Of a stretch of DNA of 7,478 bases, positions 1 through 6,524 are shown piece by piece. The notes under the pieces were generated by a model. The model did not search any database. It saw nothing but the letters and a program-made list of their open reading frames with translations, and had not been told where the DNA came from. Source of the stretch: Candidatus Jordarchaeum madagascarense (GTDB lineage: Archaea; Asgardarchaeota; Jordiarchaeia; Jordiarchaeales; Jordiarchaeaceae); assembly GCA_019056875.1 (NCBI GenBank), contig DXJA01000332.1:1-7478 (forward strand), in the 5' to 3' direction. Both the position numbers and the translations under genes were made by a program. Positions within the stretch are counted from its first letter, which is position 1. Each line of letters begins with the position of its first letter.

Positions 1-126
1 ACCAAACAGAAACTTACAAGTAAAGCGTGGACATCACCAAAAATTGTTATAAATAATTTAATAATTCGTCTATACACCTTGAAAAATATACGAATCCGTG
101 TTTAATAGGCAGCAATTTCAAAAGCG

Positions 127-144
127 TAAAAATTTATAAAAATT
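127..144 (+). promoter_or_regulatory. TATA-type archaeal promoter of the glycosyltransferase gene
   Basis: TTTATAAA at 133-140 sits in an A/T block about 45 bases before the ATG at 183. Transcription would be expected to start about 25 bases further on, near 160-165, leaving a leader of roughly 20 bases. That leader carries GAGG at 175-178, four bases before the start codon, as a plausible ribosome binding site. The rest of 1-126 shows no convincing gene. Frame 1 is open from the left edge to a stop at 103-105, but it is too short and AT-biased to call. Confidence 0.5.
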
Positions 145-182
145 GGACGCGTACAATCTAAAAATATAAGAGATGAGGATAA

Positions 183-887
183 ATGTCGAAAATACTTTGT
201 GTATCTCCCGCATATAACGAGGAAAAAACAGTTTCTAAAGTAGTGAAAGGCGCCTTAAAATATACTGATGGAGTTATCGTTGTTGATGATGGTAGTACCG
301 ATAATACCTACAAAGCGGCTAGAAAATCAGGGGCTACGGTTATTAGGCACCATAAAAATCTGGGAAAAGGAGTTGCATTAAAAACTGGTTTTGAATCAGC
401 TTTAGGGATGGGTGCAGATATAGTAGTCGTATTAGATGCGGACGCCCAGCATAATCCAGTGGAAATATCTAAACTCCTTAAAGCTATTAAACGTGAAGAT
501 TCAGATATAGTTGTAGGGTCGAGATTCCTAGGGGACATAAAGGGTATGCCTCGGATACGAATTTTAAGCAACACATTAACCACAATGATTCTGCGCTTGT
601 TTTTTGGATTACCAATTACGGATAGTCAAAGTGGATTTAGGGCATATAAAAGGCGAGTTTTGGAAAAAATTGAGTTTTCTGCTCCTCGCTTTTCCGCCGA
701 AACAGAGATGCTAGTTGATGCAAACAGGAAAGGTTTCAAAATATCGGAAATAAAAATTCAAACCGTTTATGGGGAAGAGAAATCAAAAATGCGAAATTTT
801 GAAGACACAATGCGTTGGCTTTGGGACATCGACAAGCAACTAATTAAAAGTCTAGTACATAAAATTTCCTCAGTAAGAAATAGATAA
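183..887 (+). CDS. Family-2 glycosyltransferase, polyprenyl/dolichyl-phosphate sugar synthase-like
   Basis: A 234-residue GT-A fold glycosyltransferase, most like the catalytic part of dolichyl-phosphate mannose/glucose synthases (DPM1 type), which move a sugar from a nucleotide donor to a polyprenyl phosphate at the inner membrane face. Visible motifs are PAYNEE (9-14) and VVDDGSTD (33-40) for nucleotide binding, LGKG (60-63), the metal-binding DAD (85-87) in DADAQH, GSRF (112-115), and DSQSGFRAY (147-155) followed by SAETEM (171-176), where the acidic residues fit the catalytic region. There is no C-terminal membrane segment, so it would be a soluble or peripheral enzyme like human DPM1, unlike DPM synthases with added membrane domains. 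The ATG has GAGG four bases upstream. It is monocistronic here and convergent with the NrdD-like gene. Sugar and acceptor cannot be read from the sequence. A lipid acceptor is inferred from family, and the neighbouring isoprenoid genes agree with it. Confidence 0.88.
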   Translation: MSKILCVSPAYNEEKTVSKVVKGALKYTDGVIVVDDGSTDNTYKAARKSGATVIRHHKNLGKGVALKTGFESALGMGADIVVVLDADAQHNPVEISKLLKAIKREDSDIVVGSRFLGDIKGMPRIRILSNTLTTMILRLFFGLPITDSQSGFRAYKRRVLEKIEFSAPRFSAETEMLVDANRKGFKISEIKIQTVYGEEKSKMRNFEDTMRWLWDIDKQLIKSLVHKISSVRNR

Positions 888-932
888 TCCACGATTATCC
901 GTTTTAAAAACTTTGAAAAATTTATATTTTTT
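883..932. terminator. Hairpin plus T-run between convergent genes
   Basis: A perfect 7-base inverted repeat, GATAATC at 883-889 and GATTATC at 893-899 with a 3-base loop, overlaps the stop codon of the glycosyltransferase. It is followed by an A/T stretch ending in six T at 927-932, the last two of which lie in the stop codon of the opposite gene. Read on the minus strand the same interval gives two runs of five T. Archaeal termination is driven mainly by T-runs, so the interval could serve both genes. The hairpin itself is short and mostly A-T. Confidence 0.45.
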
Positions 933-3252
933 AAAAATAGTGATGTTTATCTCTAATTTCCTGCGCCTCCCAGTTAGAGCTTAAGGGCAAGATAAAGTAA
1001 TGCCCAATATTTCGGGTATATCTTGCTATGTTATCCATTGAAGAACCACATTTTGGGCACTTATTTTGAATCCCGTTAAATGATTTTGAGCAGTAAAAAC
1101 AGTATGTAATATCTCTAGTAAAGGTAAAATTTCCTATTTGTGTCTCTTCACAAATTTTTTTACTAAAGTCTATCAATTTATCAAAAGGCACCTTTTTTTC
1201 GAATGAAATATTCATTAGATGCCCGCCTAATAGCAAGGGATGGAGCTTGCTTTCTATTCTCATTCTTTCATCCAGAGTTAAAGGTGCTGAGGAGCGGATG
1301 TTACTCGTTGAGTAATAAACATTATAACCAGTACCATTCACACTCACGTTTTTCCTACCAAATTTTTCAACATCTAGCATCGCTAGTCTATTTACGTAGG
1401 AGCCGCTTTTAGGTTGAGTTACCACCCATCTTAACCCGGTGTTCGTTTTTAAATCATTAGCATAATCGTTAAAATACTTTAAAATTCTTAACGCAAAATC
1501 TAAAGAGATCTCATTATTATCTATTGGTGTGCCTAAATGTTTTTTAACTGCTTCATCTAGTCCAACGAAACTCAATGAAAGCGTTGAATTATCTATTCTG
1601 TAATATACTTCACCATCCAAATCAGAAGTTAGAGCAAGAAGTGTTTTGTCATTAAACATTCGTTCTCTAATTGCTTGTGATTTTATTTCAAGTATAGTTG
1701 AAGCCATATCGAGTCTTTCGTTAAGCAATTCAAAAAAAAGTTCATCGTCATTATTTGATTCATAAGCAATTCTGGGCAGATTAACAATTACGGTGCCCAG
1801 ATTCCCGGTTCTTAGCGTATCAAGCTCCCAATCTTTACTCCAGTCTGTGCCTAGACGTTCTAATGCTCCGGTATAGTTAACATTTTCATTTTGCCATTTA
1901 GGTGAAAAGTTTATAAAAAAAGGATTTCCCCAACTAGTGGATAATTCAACCATCTTATTAATAATCGGTAATATAGAAGCATTTTCCCAAATGTTAGGTC
2001 TTAATTTAAAAATCATGTTGCAGTTAAGAATTGGCTTATTTGCGATATTTTCTTCTTCCATTAGAATATCGAGTATAGCGTTGACGAATGTTTGGGCTTC
2101 TTTCTCAAAATCTTCATATTTGCCTATAGTTTTTCCGTTTGGGCCTATTGCCAGCTTGGATCTTAGATGTTTAGGTGTTATAAGCTCCAAATTAACACTA
2201 ATTGAATGATTTATATTGCGGCATAATTCACGAAGGAAATAGAGAGCAACCCTTTTTATTTCAGTATAGGACATGCCTTTAAGAAAAGGAGCTAGGAAAA
2301 TGTTAAAATTGTCGATGGACTGTTCTCCACTTAAGTCGGTTTGAAACAATTCTACCAACTTAGATAGTTGTGAAATTATTGTCTCTGCGTCGGTTATCCT
2401 ATTTAATGGTGTAAATATGCCTCCTTTAAATCGCAATTCTAAGGAGAGTAAACTGTAGATATCATGTTGAATGTTATTAGGGCGTAGTGTCCAGTAACTG
2501 GCATCAGGAATATGTATAACCCCAGAAAGGTGAGCGTCGGCTATTTCTCTTGGTAAAATCTTTAAAAGAAGATACTGTTCTAAAACAGCGTCCCCCGCAA
2601 GTTTGTGAATTATTTCAGCATTCGAAAACTCACTCTTGGGATTTTTTATTATAGTGGTGACATCGTAAACCGGAAGTCCTAAGCGGGTTAATGCGTGCCG
2701 ATACTCCTCTAATCCTTTTTCTAATAATATTGCATTAACAAATTCACGAATTAATGGAGCGGTTAAATATCCTATTTTAGATTTTAGCAACCGCTCTTCG
2801 GCTTCGGTAGCGATATTTTCTGCAAGTTGTCTTGGAACTCTTGCTTCTCTTACCAGTGAATTAGCAATTTTTTTTCTATCAAATCTTTCTATTGCTAATC
2901 TTGATGTTCTAACGAAAAGTTCTCCTTTTTCTTCTCGACTAAACTCTTCTAACATCCTAATAAATTCAACCGCTTTTTCTCCCAAACTTGTTAAGGTATA
3001 ATTATTATCCTCATCAACATTAACTAGCTGGGCTTTTTTGGCCAATTCCCCAAGATGATAAGCAAACTTTCCGGCTTCTTTCTTTGTATCCATTTCTAGT
3101 AGCTGCATAATTTTAGTAAAGGAGAGAGGACTTTTCATACTAAGAATTTTTAATATCTGTATACGCGTTTCACTTGATAGCGCAGACAAGACCGCTGAAG
3201 TCAATTCCCAATCTTCGGGCTCTTCAGACAAATTTAACCACCCCCGTACCAT
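931..3252 (-). CDS. NrdD-like protein with N-terminal HTH and ATP-cone; thiyl cysteine not found
   Basis: A 773-residue protein related to class III (anaerobic) ribonucleoside-triphosphate reductase. Residues about 16-95 form an ArsR-like winged helix (SSETRIQILKIL, then FAYHLGELAKKAQLV). About 112-200 is an ATP-cone (FDRKKI at 124-129), the nucleotide-sensing module of reductases and NrdR. From about 210 the NrdD barrel follows: AHLSGVIHIPD (240-250), QSIDNFNIFLAPFL (311-324), NLPRIAYE (491-498). The C-terminus has a four-cysteine zinc site (C718, C721, C732, C735) and a glycyl-radical-like RNIGHY with R747 and G750. The oddity is that between FFINF (445-449) and NLPRIAYE, where NrdD enzymes carry the thiyl-radical cysteine, there is none; the segment reads YTGALERLGTDW. 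The seven cysteines are at 344, 411, 701 and the zinc site. Start ATG has GGAG at 3259-3262. No NrdG activase is in the window. Either a divergent reductase or a nucleotide-responsive regulator; I cannot decide which. Confidence 0.85.
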   Translation of the reverse strand: MVRGWLNLSEEPEDWELTSAVLSALSSETRIQILKILSMKSPLSFTKIMQLLEMDTKKEAGKFAYHLGELAKKAQLVNVDEDNNYTLTSLGEKAVEFIRMLEEFSREEKGELFVRTSRLAIERFDRKKIANSLVREARVPRQLAENIATEAEERLLKSKIGYLTAPLIREFVNAILLEKGLEEYRHALTRLGLPVYDVTTIIKNPKSEFSNAEIIHKLAGDAVLEQYLLLKILPREIADAHLSGVIHIPDASYWTLRPNNIQHDIYSLLSLELRFKGGIFTPLNRITDAETIISQLSKLVELFQTDLSGEQSIDNFNIFLAPFLKGMSYTEIKRVALYFLRELCRNINHSISVNLELITPKHLRSKLAIGPNGKTIGKYEDFEKEAQTFVNAILDILMEEENIANKPILNCNMIFKLRPNIWENASILPIINKMVELSTSWGNPFFINFSPKWQNENVNYTGALERLGTDWSKDWELDTLRTGNLGTVIVNLPRIAYESNNDDELFFELLNERLDMASTILEIKSQAIRERMFNDKTLLALTSDLDGEVYYRIDNSTLSLSFVGLDEAVKKHLGTPIDNNEISLDFALRILKYFNDYANDLKTNTGLRWVVTQPKSGSYVNRLAMLDVEKFGRKNVSVNGTGYNVYYSTSNIRSSAPLTLDERMRIESKLHPLLLGGHLMNISFEKKVPFDKLIDFSKKICEETQIGNFTFTRDITYCFYCSKSFNGIQNKCPKCGSSMDNIARYTRNIGHYFILPLSSNWEAQEIRDKHHYF

Positions 3253-3258
3253 TTATGT

Positions 3259-3285
3259 CTCCATTATTTTCAGATATTTTTTAAA
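3259..3285 (-). promoter_or_regulatory. RBS and possible TATA box before the NrdD-like gene
   Basis: On the minus strand GGAG (3259-3262) lies six bases before the ATG at 3252 and fixes that start. TTTAAAAAATAT (3274-3285) resembles a TATA box, but a start about 25 bases downstream would leave almost no leader and would exclude the ribosome binding site. The gene may therefore be read mainly from upstream transcripts, with the A/T block incidental. A T5 run just after the DUF35 stop (near 3296-3300) could give partial termination. Confidence 0.35.
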
Positions 3286-3306
3286 GGATAATACAAAAAG
3301 ATTTTT

Positions 3307-3723
3307 TTACTTCTTAGTTAAAAATTCAGTCCTAATTAGAGGTCTAAATTTAATTGCGTAATAAACTATACCAGCTTCCCCATCTTCTTTTAACCTGCGA
3401 AGAACCGCCTCCACAGGCATGCCGATAAATATTTCATCTGCGTCACAGTCTGTTAATTGACAAATTACGTTCGTTCCACCCAATAATTCAACTAAAGCTA
3501 CAGGATATGGAGCGTAAGTTTCAAAATCACTTGACGGTTTCTTAATATTCGTATAAGATAAAACTTTTCCTCTATGTGAGAAACTTTGTGAATGCAATTC
3601 TCTACTTCCACAGTTAGGACAAACCGTTCTGGGAGGGAAAAAAGAAAAGTTACAATTTTTACAAATAGCTCCTTCTAATCTATATTTCTGAGGTATTTCT
3701 CTCCACACTTTGGGTAATCTCAT
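3307..3723 (-). CDS. Zn-ribbon/OB-fold (DUF35) partner of thiolase and HMG-CoA synthase
   Basis: A 138-residue DUF35 family protein. Residues 1-45 hold the rubredoxin-like zinc ribbon with C21-x2-C24 and C35-x2-C38. Residues about 50-130 form the OB-fold (GKVLSYTNIKKP, then PYPVALVELLGG). In Methanothermococcus the homologous protein bridges acetoacetyl-CoA thiolase and HMG-CoA synthase in one complex that shares a CoA-binding site and passes acetoacetyl-CoA between them. It has no known catalysis of its own. It lies 18 bases after the thiolase stop, in the expected operon order. The ATG at 3723 is preferred over an in-frame TTG at 3735 because GGTG at 3730-3733 stands at a suitable distance before it and the TTG has no ribosome binding site. 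Length is normal for the family. Confidence 0.9.
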   Translation of the reverse strand: MRLPKVWREIPQKYRLEGAICKNCNFSFFPPRTVCPNCGSRELHSQSFSHRGKVLSYTNIKKPSSDFETYAPYPVALVELLGGTNVICQLTDCDADEIFIGMPVEAVLRRLKEDGEAGIVYYAIKFRPLIRTEFLTKK

Positions 3724-3741
3724 TCTCCCCACCAAAAATTT

Positions 3742-4896
3742 TCAAACTCTTTTAAGAACATGCACAGTTACCAAGGATCCTATTCCTGCAGAGTTTTGTA
3801 TTAGTGCAACTTCTGCGGGATCTACCTGATTTTTTTTGGCTTCCCCTCGAAGTTGAAGTGTGGCCTCCACTGCCTGATAAACTCCAGTTGCGCCCATAGG
3901 ATGCCCCCGTGCCTTAAGACCACCACTCAAATTAGTTGGGAATGATCCATTTGAGTCAATTAGACCCTCTTCAATTGCTTGTCCTACTTTGCCCCTCTCA
4001 ATTATACCTAAATCTTCTAACGCAAGAAACCCAGAAATAGTATAAGAATCGTGTATCTCAAATAAATCTATATCTGGAATTTTTAACTTGGAACTTTCCA
4101 ATGCAATCTTGGAGGCTTCGGTTGTCGCCTTAAAAGTAAGGATATTTTTTCTATCATAAAGTGCCAAAGTATCACTTGCTTGTCCTGCTCCAGCTATTTC
4201 TACTGGAGTTTCTGTGAAACTCCGAGCTCTCTCTAGTGGACAAAAAATAACTGCTGCTGCGCCATCTCCTGTTGGTGCGGTGTCAAACAGAGTTACTGGA
4301 TCGGCAATAGTTTGCATGTTTAAAGCATCTTCTAAAGATATTTCATAAGGTAACTGAGCGTAACGGTTTCCAGTTGCATGTTTATGCATCTGAACCGCAA
4401 ATAGAGCAAAATGTCTTTTACTTACTCCATAGTGATGCATATAATAACGCATAATAATTGCAAATTGTCCATCAAGTGATAATCCATGAAATGCCTCATA
4501 ATCCTGTTCAATCGCCATGGATCCGATTTTCCTATTTTCCCCACGAGTAACTTCAGACATTTTTTCCACGCCCCCCACGAGGACAATATCATGTAATCCC
4601 GAAGCAACAGCCTTATACCCCTCATATAGAGCCGCCCCACCTGAACCATCTGCACACTCTACAAGCATAGAAGGTGTAGAATTTAGGCCTATGGAATTGG
4701 ACAGAAGGGCGCCCATATTCTTCTGAAAGGTATGCTCACTCGCGGACATGTTCCCCACGTAAATAGCATCTATATTAGGGTTCCCTGCACTTTCCATAGC
4801 ATCCAAAGTGACTTCAGCAAATAGTTCGCGAAGCGACTTATTATAGTGATTTCCAACTTTACACATCGACAGTCCACAAATCGCTACTCTTCTCAA
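3742..4896 (-). CDS. Archaeal acetoacetyl-CoA thiolase (acetyl-CoA C-acetyltransferase)
   Basis: Condenses two acetyl-CoA to acetoacetyl-CoA, the first step of the mevalonate route, and is expected to work in complex with DUF35 and HMG-CoA synthase. With a start at 4896 it has 384 residues and opens MRRVAICG as archaeal homologues do. The acylated cysteine is C81 in VECADGSGG. The two conserved histidines are H282 in EIHDSY and H332 in GGLKARGHPMGATG. The C-terminal motif reads QNSAGIGS, without the second cysteine (CxG) of bacterial biosynthetic thiolases; this is usual for the archaeal/SCP2-like branch. The frame extends upstream to a TTG at 4932, but the TTG at 4896 is preferred: GGAGGG lies six bases before it, and the extra 12 residues look like translated leader. 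DUF35 follows after 18 bases. Confident on family; the exact acyl substrate is inferred from context. Confidence 0.9.
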   Translation of the reverse strand: MRRVAICGLSMCKVGNHYNKSLRELFAEVTLDAMESAGNPNIDAIYVGNMSASEHTFQKNMGALLSNSIGLNSTPSMLVECADGSGGAALYEGYKAVASGLHDIVLVGGVEKMSEVTRGENRKIGSMAIEQDYEAFHGLSLDGQFAIIMRYYMHHYGVSKRHFALFAVQMHKHATGNRYAQLPYEISLEDALNMQTIADPVTLFDTAPTGDGAAAVIFCPLERARSFTETPVEIAGAGQASDTLALYDRKNILTFKATTEASKIALESSKLKIPDIDLFEIHDSYTISGFLALEDLGIIERGKVGQAIEEGLIDSNGSFPTNLSGGLKARGHPMGATGVYQAVEATLQLRGEAKKNQVDPAEVALIQNSAGIGSLVTVHVLKRV

Positions 4897-4902
4897 TGGG
4901 GG

Positions 4903-4908
4903 CCCTCC
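4903..4908 (-). promoter_or_regulatory. Strong RBS that fixes a TTG start for thiolase
   Basis: GGAGGG on the minus strand, six bases before TTG 4896-4894. An ATG overlaps its 5' side, but in that frame it meets a stop after five codons, so it cannot start the thiolase. Confidence 0.75.
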
Positions 4909-5090
4909 ATTTTTGCAGAACAACTGCAGCAAATGTAAACTTTTCCAAATTTTTTCTACCAGTATCTAGGTTACTTTAATGAAATTTTCGTAAATGTAAT
5001 ATGATTCGCAAATTCCTTACAATTGTGTTTACAAAAGGATGGTCGAAACAGCTTTTTATTGATTCTATTAATATATTTTTGCTCTATGTT
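4909..5090 (-). promoter_or_regulatory. Gap before thiolase with possible internal TATA box
   Basis: The interval from the HMG-CoA synthase stop to the thiolase start is about 350 bases, long for genes whose products form one complex. Apart from the small open frame at 5091-5249 I see no gene in it. On the minus strand AATATATTAATA (about 5067-5078) is a good TATA match and could give thiolase its own transcript, with a leader of roughly 145 bases. A weaker TTTACATT near 4935-4942 would give a much shorter leader. No stable long hairpin or riboswitch pattern was found by eye. Confidence 0.3.
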
Positions 5091-5249
5091 TTAATAACAG
5101 TATCTGTAAATACATCCAAACGCTATATTAGAATCTTCCTCAAACTTTAATGAATGTTTTTCATGATCATTATAATTTTTGAAAGAACGTATAATGTTAT
5201 TTCTCCAGTTAATTTTTAACATTTTTTTAAAAATATTTTTTCCAAGCAT
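5091..5249 (-). CDS. Possible small protein, 52 residues, directly after HMG-CoA synthase
   Basis: An ATG one base after the HMG-CoA synthase stop opens a 52-codon frame ending in TAA at 5091. AGGGA, inside the last codons of the upstream gene, lies seven bases before it and could act as ribosome binding site, giving a translationally coupled arrangement. The product begins MLGKNIFKKMLKINW, is basic in its first half and acidic in the middle (FEEDS), and ends CIYRYCY. It has no membrane segment, no zinc motif and no family I recognise. The frame is very AT-rich and contains many Lys/Asn/Ile codons, as random AT-rich DNA would. Position and ribosome binding site are the only support. It may instead be the remnant of a gene lost from the operon. 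Confidence 0.3.
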   Translation of the reverse strand: MLGKNIFKKMLKINWRNNIIRSFKNYNDHEKHSLKFEEDSNIAFGCIYRYCY

Positions 5250-5250
5250 T

Positions 5251-6351
5251 TTATATTCCCTTTATAAGTTTGCGCCATTTGAGATATGTGATATAATCAA
5301 TATACTTTTTCCGCGAAATATACTCGCTAACTTTAGGGGCGAGTTCTCTTTTTACTTCTATACCTTCTTCAATTATAATGTAGAATGCGTCTGCTCCAGC
5401 TCCACTGCCATAGGAAATCATAAGTATTTCGTCATTAGGCTTCGCTACTTCTAGAACCGCAGTCAGTCCAAGCATCGCTGAAGCAGAATAAGTATTCCCA
5501 ATTTCGCCAACGAGTAGCCCGGGCTCAATTTGTTTTCGTGTAAATCCCAGGCTATTAGCTGCTCTCAAGGGAAATTTGCCATTGGGTTGGTGGAGAATGA
5601 CATAGGTCAAATCAGAACTTTTCAAATCTAATTCCTTCATCAAAGTACGTGCACAGTTTATTGTATGGCTAAAATATCCAGGTTCCCCCGTGAAAGCCTC
5701 TCCGTGGCTTGGGTATATTTCTGTGGGACGCCTCCAAAAATCCGGTGTGTCTGTACAGTAAGAATAGGAAGCTTCAATGGTTGCAACCATTTTGTCAATA
5801 TCCTTTGCTCCGATGATTAACGCTGCTCCGCCCGCAGCAGCTGAGAATTCCAAATCATCACCAGGCCTACTTTGGGCTACATCCGCACCCACTGCAACCC
5901 CATATTTGATCATTCCTGATGAAACTAGCCCCATACAACATTGCAAAGCTTCAGTACCAGCCTTGCACGCGAATTCCAAATCAGAAGCTAAAATGTTTGG
6001 TGTAGAGTTTACCGCTTCCGCGATAATAGTGCCCGTAGGCTTGACCGCGTAAGTCGGCGACTCTGTGCCTACAAAAATAGCCCTCAAATCTCTTGGACTT
6101 ATTTGTGCACGAGAAATGGCGTTCTTCACCGCTTCTGTAGCTATAGTAGTTGTATCCTCATCAGGACCCGCAACAGATTTTTCTGAAATACCTAGATTCA
6201 GTTCAACCCGTTCCTTACTTTCCCCCCATATCCCACCCAACTCTTGAATTTTAATTCTATAGCGGGGAATATAAGCCCCCCAGCCGATAATACCAACCTT
6301 GCGTACCGGTTTCATGACCAACTTTTCATTAGTTTTAATATTATCTAACAC
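5251..6351 (-). CDS. Hydroxymethylglutaryl-CoA synthase, archaeal type
   Basis: Condenses acetoacetyl-CoA with acetyl-CoA to HMG-CoA, the committed precursor of mevalonate and archaeal lipids. The initial-type KAS/thiolase fold is plain. With the start at 6351 it has 366 residues and the triad is E97 in GTES, C129 in LEFACKAGT (the acetylated cysteine) and H254 in ILHQPNGKFP. VKPTGTIIAEA and SYGSGAGADAF are further family signatures. GTG 6351 is chosen because AGGTGAT (6355-6361) precedes it by three bases. The ATG at 6315 would give the usual archaeal N-terminus (MKPVRKVGIIG, 354 residues) but has only a weak ribosome binding site; a TTG at 6405 is unlikely. It is the first metabolic gene of the minus-strand cluster, after a 173-base interval behind the regulator, with its own TATA box. 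Some homologues are annotated as hypothetical or as 3-ketoacyl-ACP synthase III; the triad and the neighbours favour HMG-CoA synthase. Confidence 0.92.
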   Translation of the reverse strand: MLDNIKTNEKLVMKPVRKVGIIGWGAYIPRYRIKIQELGGIWGESKERVELNLGISEKSVAGPDEDTTTIATEAVKNAISRAQISPRDLRAIFVGTESPTYAVKPTGTIIAEAVNSTPNILASDLEFACKAGTEALQCCMGLVSSGMIKYGVAVGADVAQSRPGDDLEFSAAAGGAALIIGAKDIDKMVATIEASYSYCTDTPDFWRRPTEIYPSHGEAFTGEPGYFSHTINCARTLMKELDLKSSDLTYVILHQPNGKFPLRAANSLGFTRKQIEPGLLVGEIGNTYSASAMLGLTAVLEVAKPNDEILMISYGSGAGADAFYIIIEEGIEVKRELAPKVSEYISRKKYIDYITYLKWRKLIKGI

Positions 6352-6354
6352 AAA

Positions 6355-6361
6355 ATCACCT
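6355..6361 (-). promoter_or_regulatory. RBS supporting GTG start of HMG-CoA synthase
   Basis: AGGTGAT on the minus strand is a seven-base match to the archaeal anti-Shine-Dalgarno complement. Its AGG core is seven bases before GTG 6351-6349. It favours a protein with 12 more residues than the family-typical ATG start at 6315. Confidence 0.6.
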
Positions 6362-6464
6362 AAAGAAAGTGCAACATATTTGTTTAGTTTAAAACAGCTT
6401 AACAATTTTTTCTAAATAATCTATGACCTCTCCAAGGCCTTTAAAATAGTTACTAATACAACAT

Positions 6465-6506
6465 AAGTACTCTGACTACCGATAAAAATATACTACGGGA
6501 AGTACT
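6465..6506 (-). promoter_or_regulatory. Promoter of HMG-CoA synthase bracketed by AGTACTT repeats
   Basis: On the minus strand TATATTTTTATC (6481-6492) is a TATA box with CCCGTAG just upstream in the BRE position. The predicted transcription start is near 6462, giving a leader of about 110 bases. The heptamer AGTACTT occurs on both sides in the same orientation, at 6500-6506 upstream of the BRE and at 6465-6471 beside the start site, 35 bases apart; AGTACT is itself palindromic. A protein bound there could block TBP/TFB or RNA polymerase. Downstream in the leader are a TAGT-T-ACTA palindrome (6447-6455) and AAGGCCTT (6434-6441). Operator function is inferred from position only. Confidence 0.45.
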
Positions 6507-6524
6507 GAACGAAGAATCGAGAAT

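Noticed and set aside
1..105. Open frame on the plus strand from the left edge to TAA at 103-105, possibly the end of an upstream gene
   Set aside because: Only 34 codons, AT-biased, and no recognisable motif. An open frame of this length at a window edge is not strong evidence.
1937..2209. Plus-strand open frames opposite the NrdD-like, thiolase and HMG-CoA synthase genes
   Set aside because: They lie antisense to well-supported genes, have no motifs or ribosome binding sites, and follow the codon pattern of the gene on the other strand.
4897..4932. Longer thiolase starting at TTG 4932 (MLQLFCKNGGPP...)
   Set aside because: There is no ribosome binding site before it. The extra 12 residues are the translated Shine-Dalgarno region of TTG 4896, and homologues begin at RRVAICG-like sequence.
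4934..5033. TGTAAAC (4934-4940) and GTTTACA (5027-5033) as an inverted repeat in the gap before thiolase
   Set aside because: Seven A/T-rich bases separated by 86 bases are expected by chance in this composition. No flanking duplication or transposase suggests a mobile element.
6385..6470. Minus-strand frame in the HMG-CoA synthase leader ending KGLGEVIDYLEKIVKLF, with GGAGAGG inside it, looking like a small coding region
   Set aside because: It has no ATG, GTG or TTG in frame after the preceding stop and covers only about 26 codons. The protein-like look fits AT-rich composition.
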